DNA from: Bacillota bacterium
GTDB lineage: Bacteria; Bacillota; Clostridia; Acetivibrionales; Acetivibrionaceae
DNA length: 19,484 bases
Direction: 5' to 3'
NCBI GenBank assembly: GCA_023421115.1
Contig: JAEZUI010000195.1
Location: 1 to 19,484, forward strand
The notes under the pieces: model-generated
Seen by the model: the letters and a program-made list of their open reading frames with translations, nothing else
The model's database searches: none
Told to the model about the DNA's origin: nothing
Made by a program: the position numbers and the translations under genes
In this document: positions 15,837 to 19,484 of the stretch, piece by piece
Layout: each line of letters opens with the position of its first letter
How positions within the stretch are numbered: position 1 is the stretch's first letter

Positions 15837-16775
15837 TTACTGTATAAACTCTTCAATACTATCTACTAAATCCGGATGAAGAGGATAATTCGGTAAAGAA
15901 TATCTTTTAAAATTCTCCTTTTCATCCTCCGGTGAAACCTTTAGCACATGGTTCATATCTTTAAGTATTTTAAAATTGTCATTTTTTATTATATCGTGTA
16001 AATAATTAATTTCAACAGGCTTTACTTGCAAGTCACTTGTGCCATATATAAAGTACACGGGTGTATCAAGCTTTTTAATCTCTGCGGCAGGATCATATTT
16101 CATCCAAGTTCTTACGAACTCTCCGTTTTGACCACTTAACAAGCTCTTTATCTCTACTTCTTCTGTAGTACTCTCTTTTCCCTCCTTGACTTTCTTAAGC
16201 TCTTCTTTCAAAATATTTGCAAGAACCATATCCTGTCTTTCAAATTGTTCAACTAGTATTTCATCAATTGGCCTTGCTGCCCCAGCTATTGTCACAACTC
16301 CATCAACCTTTTGATTTTGAGCTGCCAAAACTGATATAAAAGCCCCTTGACTATGTCCAATTAAATATATAGACTTATATTCTTTCTTTTCCTTTATATA
16401 CTTTATACATTCCACTAAATCCTCTACAAGATGCTCAAATTTTATATTCGTATCTGTAAGAGATTTATAACTTTTTCCTGACGATCTTTGATCATACCTA
16501 AAGCTGGCAATCCCTTTATCCTTGAGCTGGTAAGCTAGATATTTTAAAGAATCATTTCGCCCTTCTAAAAGGGGACTGTTTCCATCCCGATCGGTTGGTC
16601 CTGAGCCTGCAGTAATTATAACTATTGCCTCCTTTGGATTTTCCCTAGGATCCAATAAATTTCCATATATATATCCTCCTTCAACTATTAACTTAACTTC
16701 ATTGAAGTTATCAATAGCATAAATAGAAATAAAGTTAGCAAGTATAATTAACTGTATTATTATAAGCTTTTTCAT
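15837..16775 (-). CDS. Exported alpha/beta hydrolase
   Basis: 312 residues. The first 20 form a signal peptide or membrane anchor ending in IYA, so the enzyme probably acts outside the membrane. The fold shows an oxyanion-type GSGPTDRDG segment after the first strand, the nucleophile elbow GHSQG with Ser142, the acid Asp248 in GTSDLQV and His276 in MNHVLK. All three catalytic residues appear present. The substrate is unknown; peptidase/esterase-like relatives of this layout act on esters or small peptides. AGGAGTGA precedes the ATG. It sits between the ABC permease and the sigma gene with gaps of about 35 bases on each side, inside the same operon. The B. subtilis sigY operon has no such gene. 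Confidence 0.85.
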   Translation of the reverse strand: MKKLIIIQLIILANFISIYAIDNFNEVKLIVEGGYIYGNLLDPRENPKEAIVIITAGSGPTDRDGNSPLLEGRNDSLKYLAYQLKDKGIASFRYDQRSSGKSYKSLTDTNIKFEHLVEDLVECIKYIKEKKEYKSIYLIGHSQGAFISVLAAQNQKVDGVVTIAGAARPIDEILVEQFERQDMVLANILKEELKKVKEGKESTTEEVEIKSLLSGQNGEFVRTWMKYDPAAEIKKLDTPVYFIYGTSDLQVKPVEINYLHDIIKNDNFKILKDMNHVLKVSPEDEKENFKRYSLPNYPLHPDLVDSIEEFIQ

Positions 16776-16810
16776 TTTCTCACTCCTTGGTCTATTTTGT
16801 AGACGTACTC

Positions 16811-17587
16811 TTATACAAATTCCACCCGCTCAAGTTTAAATACCGACATTATATTAAATATAGCAGTTAGGCTAATTGTACATATTAATGGCACAAGCAT
16901 ATTTTTAGATAAATAATCTGTGAAATAATTTGCTTCCGTTAAAAGATTTACCGGCAAATACCGTTCCAGATCTTTAAAATATCCTGTTAACGGCATTAAA
17001 TATACAAATAACATGGTGATTGTCACTGGCAAAAAAGATTTTTTGAAAAAACTACTTGCGAGAATCAAAAAGCTTAAGACAAACACAAAGAACACACCAT
17101 ACAAAGCACCAGAAACTACTGCAGCAAGTAATCTCCCATAGGTGAAACCGAAGATTATTCCCGAATAATAATAGGCAATTAACATACCTATAACATTAAT
17201 CAATAGCAGGAACATTCCATACACCAATAACTTAGCTAAAACTATACCCTTTATACTACATCCCATGGAAAGTGGAATAGTCAAAGTTTGATCGCTTCTT
17301 TCCTTTGATATAATGCCCATCATTGACAGAACAACAATCAAAGTGGATAGCTGAAAAAGATTATTTGTATAACTCTCCAATGCCGCCTTCTGACTTAATT
17401 CTAAAAGCATGCTCAAATCAGCTCCCTGCATCTGATTTCTTAAAACTTCAGGCAATAATTTTAGCATAATAGGATCGGATATGGCAAAAAACAAAACTCC
17501 AATTGCAAGCACCAAGAATTTTTTAGTTCTCATGCCTTCAATGATTTCCTTCATGGCATAAGTTTTAAAGCTGTTAAAAGTGTTCAT
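16811..17587 (-). CDS. ABC-2 type transporter permease
   Basis: 258 residues with about six membrane segments and a long extracytoplasmic loop between TM1 and TM2. The segment MMGIISKERSDQTLTIPLSM is typical of ABC-2 permeases (the NatB/YxlG-like group). It is the membrane partner of the ATPase encoded immediately upstream: its ATG follows the ATPase TGA with no gap, and AGGTGGTGAAGTGA provides the ribosome binding site. The transported substrate is unknown. In B. subtilis, YxlG is the permease of the sigY operon and has a similar neighbour set. Confidence 0.85.
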   Translation of the reverse strand: MNTFNSFKTYAMKEIIEGMRTKKFLVLAIGVLFFAISDPIMLKLLPEVLRNQMQGADLSMLLELSQKAALESYTNNLFQLSTLIVVLSMMGIISKERSDQTLTIPLSMGCSIKGIVLAKLLVYGMFLLLINVIGMLIAYYYSGIIFGFTYGRLLAAVVSGALYGVFFVFVLSFLILASSFFKKSFLPVTITMLFVYLMPLTGYFKDLERYLPVNLLTEANYFTDYLSKNMLVPLICTISLTAIFNIMSVFKLERVEFV

Positions 17588-18502
17588 TCACTTCACCACC
17601 TTCAGAAATATCTCTTCTAAACTGTTCTTTCTAAGATTGATAGAAATCACTGGTACATTTATTTCTGAAATTAGCTTTAAAAGCTTTGTACTGTTTTGCT
17701 CAAAACTTTTAATCCATACATCTGCTTTCCTGCCATCAAGGTTTACTTTTTCTATATAGTCGGTTTTATTTAATATATTAAATTGCTCCTCCTTAACATC
17801 CCCGTCAAATTCTATATCATATACCGGTTGGATATATTTTTTTATTAATTGATGAATGTTCTCTTCAAGTACTATCTGACCATTGTTCAGTATTCCAACC
17901 CTATCACAAACTCTTTCAATATCATTTAGAATGTGAGTTGATAAAAATATAGTTTTACCTTGCCTTTTGAGTTCAGATATTATCTCAACCACATCAAGTC
18001 TTCCTTCAGGGTCTAATGCTGAAGACGGTTCGTCTAGCAATAAGAGTTTTGGGTCATTATACACAGCTACAGCGATTCCAAGCCTCTGTTTCATTCCCCT
18101 TGAATATCCGCCAACAGGACGTTTTGCTGCTTTTGAAAGCTTTACCAGGTCCAATATTTTTTCTGCTTTAATTCCTATTTGCTTTTTTGAATCTCCTCTT
18201 ATCGCCCCAATGAATTCAAGGTATTCCACCGCATTCATATAAGGATAAAACTTAGGATCTTCCGGCAGATATCCAATATAGTTGTTAGGTCTATTACTTC
18301 TGTCTAGTATACTTTTTCCGTTTATAAGGCAGCTACCTTTTTTAAAGCCGATAAGACCGGCCAATATATTCATTGTAGTTGATTTACCAGCCCCATTATG
18401 CCCAATAAACCCGTATACTTCTCCTTCTCTTACCGCAACATTTACTCCCTTTAGTACTTTATGTTCTCCATAGTTTTTTGTAAGGTCTTCTATTTTAATC
18501 AT
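17588..18502 (-). CDS. ABC transporter ATP-binding protein
   Basis: 304 residues. Motifs are Walker A GHNGAGKST (34-42), signature YSRGMKQR (133-140), Walker B LLLLDEP (Asp157, Glu158) and His190 in LSTHIL. The Q-loop position reads YLPEDP, with Glu for Gln, as is common in this NatA/YxlF-like subfamily of ABC-2 ATPases. After the ATPase core a C-terminal regulatory segment of about 80 residues follows. GGTGG lies before the ATG, which overlaps the end of the PLDc_N gene by eight bases. With the next gene it should form an exporter or a membrane-active resistance complex. Confidence 0.93.
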   Translation of the reverse strand: MIKIEDLTKNYGEHKVLKGVNVAVREGEVYGFIGHNGAGKSTTMNILAGLIGFKKGSCLINGKSILDRSNRPNNYIGYLPEDPKFYPYMNAVEYLEFIGAIRGDSKKQIGIKAEKILDLVKLSKAAKRPVGGYSRGMKQRLGIAVAVYNDPKLLLLDEPSSALDPEGRLDVVEIISELKRQGKTIFLSTHILNDIERVCDRVGILNNGQIVLEENIHQLIKKYIQPVYDIEFDGDVKEEQFNILNKTDYIEKVNLDGRKADVWIKSFEQNSTKLLKLISEINVPVISINLRKNSLEEIFLKVVK

Positions 18503-18707
18503 TTGTCCACCTTTTTCTTCCTATTACTAGATATGCTATCGGACCTATAAAATTAATAAATAATATAGCTACCCATAGAGGTTTGTTTAAATTTCTTACT
18601 CCCTTTCTAAGTATATCGATAACGCAATATATCAATAAACCTAATTGAAAAATTATAAGAGGTGCGAGTAATTTTAAAATTTCCATTGTATTCATATTAT
18701 CAAACAT
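18495..18707 (-). CDS. Small PLDc_N-domain membrane protein (YxlE-like)
   Basis: 70 residues with two membrane segments (about 10-32 and 44-62) joined by a loop. The pattern CVIDILRKGVRNLNKPLWV then IGPIAYLVIGRKRW is that of PLDc_N (phospholipase D-nuclease N-terminal) peptides, to which B. subtilis YxlE of the sigY operon also belongs. The ATG at 18707 has AGGAGTG seven bases upstream; the longer frame beginning at 18752 would start inside the promoter region. It is the first gene of the seven-gene operon. Its molecular role is unknown. Confidence 0.8.
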   Translation of the reverse strand: MFDNMNTMEILKLLAPLIIFQLGLLIYCVIDILRKGVRNLNKPLWVAILFINFIGPIAYLVIGRKRWTND

Positions 18708-18733
18708 TTTCTTCACTCCTTTTGTTATTTTGA

Positions 18734-18764
18734 TAGTATGACTCATGAGCACAAAAAAAGTTCA
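18734..18764 (-). promoter_or_regulatory. Predicted ECF sigma promoter of the operon
   Basis: On the minus strand TGAAC followed by seven T (18764-18753) and, 17 bases after TGAAC, GTCATACTA (18742-18734) resemble autoregulated ECF promoters (TGAAC with a T-tract, then a CGTC-like -10). It ends about 27 bases before the first start codon. This is the only site of the kind I noticed in the window. Confidence 0.6.
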
Positions 18765-18883
18765 TATAAAAATAAAATTTTTTCAAATTAAAAGCTATTT
18801 ACAAAAAGAAATATAAAACAACATCAATAAAAACTTTGGAAATATATCTTATCAATAAAAATTTACTTTTACACTTGAAACAA

Positions 18884-18921
18884 AAAAGTAATGATTGTTA
18901 ACTACCACAACCATTACTTTT
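18884..18921 (-). terminator. Rho-independent terminator of the truncated oxidoreductase
   Basis: A 10-bp perfect stem (18884-18893/18912-18921) with an inner TTGT/ACAA extension is followed on the minus strand by a run of T. It separates the fragment at 18949-19371 from the sigma operon. The plus-strand tail is also T-rich but shorter. Confidence 0.85.
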
Positions 18922-18948
18922 ATTCATTCCTTCTTGCAGTTTTAAAGG

Positions 18949-19371
18949 TTATATGCTAACGCCAAGCTTAGCTGCTTGGTAAATGGCGTCGGTAATATTA
19001 CCGGCCTTATTTGCATCCCCAATGATGTGTATTTTCTTACCTGTTTCCTGCATTGGCTTTTCTAAAGGATTATAAGATTTTGTACCTACAGCGAGAATAA
19101 TGGAATCAAATCCCGTTAATGTTTGCTCTTTCCCTTCTTTTTCTACCGTTACATTTCCTTTAGATAGTGCTTTTACCTTTGTACTTGTTAATATGTTAAT
19201 ACCGTATTTAATTGGCCTCTGATGCGTTAAAAAGCGAATATCAGGATGTTCTTCTGTAGCAATTTCATCTTTCATTTCTACAATGGTAACTTGACGATTT
19301 TGATTGGCAAGCATTTCTCCAGTCTCCACCCCAACTTGGCCGCCACCAATGATTATTATGTTATAGGACAA
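18949..19371 (-). pseudogene. Truncated NAD(P)/FAD-binding domain of an old-yellow-enzyme-type reductase (FadH / enoate reductase-like)
   Basis: 140 residues that begin abruptly at a Rossmann motif (IIIIGGGQVGVETGEML) and run to a normal C-terminus (IHIIGDANKAGNITDAIYQA). This is what the last quarter of 2,4-dienoyl-CoA reductase/enoate reductase-like flavoenzymes looks like; those proteins usually have over 600 residues, with an N-terminal TIM barrel and Fe-S cluster region. Both are missing. The only start is a TTG at 19371 without a ribosome binding site. Upstream the frame reads SCPIFVSLLKNR, unlike the family, before a TGA. I take it as a gene remnant left by a deletion or insertion, though a short expressed protein cannot be excluded. 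Confidence 0.7.
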
Positions 19372-19427
19372 CCTGTTTTTCAGTAAACTAACGAAAATTG
19401 GACAAGAAAAATTTCAGTGTGTGGAAG

Positions 19428-19457
19428 AAAAGGGCGAAGAACCACCAACGCCCTTTT
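19428..19457. terminator. Terminator-like hairpin
   Basis: A 9-bp perfect stem AAAAGGGCG/CGCCCTTTT with a 12-base loop. On the plus strand it is followed by TTAAATTT, on the minus strand by CTTCC. The gene it served is not in the window. Confidence 0.65.
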
Positions 19458-19459
19458 TA

Positions 19460-19480
19460 AATTTGATACAATATCAAATT
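19460..19480. repeat. Perfect 21-bp palindrome (AATTTGATA-CAA-TATCAAATT)
   Basis: Nine-base arms flank a three-base centre, directly next to the preceding hairpin. It could be an operator or the edge of a mobile element; the window ends four bases later. Confidence 0.5.
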
Positions 19481-19484
19481 ATTA

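Overview
The window looks like chromosomal DNA from a low-GC, spore-former-type member of the Clostridia. It is AT-rich, has strong AGGAGG-type ribosome binding sites, uses TTG/GTG/ATT starts, and carries an endoxylanase that ends in a cellulosomal dockerin. The dockerin points to a cellulosome-producing lineage (Acetivibrio/Ruminiclostridium/Pseudobacteroides-like). The species is an inference and was not tested. No rRNA, tRNA or CRISPR array is visible.

Left part (1-5700). Positions 1-220 form a large palindromic element with perfect 17-bp ends and several internal hairpins. A minus-strand lrgA-lrgB pair (316-1364) is transcribed away from a plus-strand unit with its own promoter. That unit holds a 32-codon leader peptide (1556-1654), two tandem terminator-like hairpins (1676-1745) and a heterodimeric ABC multidrug exporter of the BmrC/BmrD type (1872-5401), and ends in a strong terminator (5526-5567). 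The arrangement resembles the Bacillus subtilis bmrBCD operon, where ribosome-mediated attenuation on a leader peptide controls the exporter.

Middle part (5700-13100), all on the minus strand. It holds a cold shock protein, an FMN-dependent nitronate monooxygenase-like protein that follows infC (IF-3, apparent ATT start, long structured leader), a parvulin-type foldase lipoprotein, a PIF1-like helicase with a C-terminal HRDC domain, and a GT39-type membrane glycosyltransferase. The infC gene is not followed by rpmI-rplT.

Right part (13200-19484), all on the minus strand. A GH11 xylanase with a type I dockerin is followed upstream by a seven-gene ECF sigma operon running from 18707 down to 14565: PLDc_N membrane peptide, ABC ATPase, ABC permease, exported alpha/beta hydrolase, ECF sigma factor, ZAS-type anti-sigma factor, membrane zinc-ribbon protein. 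A plausible ECF-type promoter lies just before the first gene, so the sigma factor probably drives its own operon. The gene set recalls the B. subtilis sigY-yxlCDEFG operon, but the order differs and a hydrolase is added. The window ends with a truncated flavin oxidoreductase fragment next to hairpins of unknown origin.
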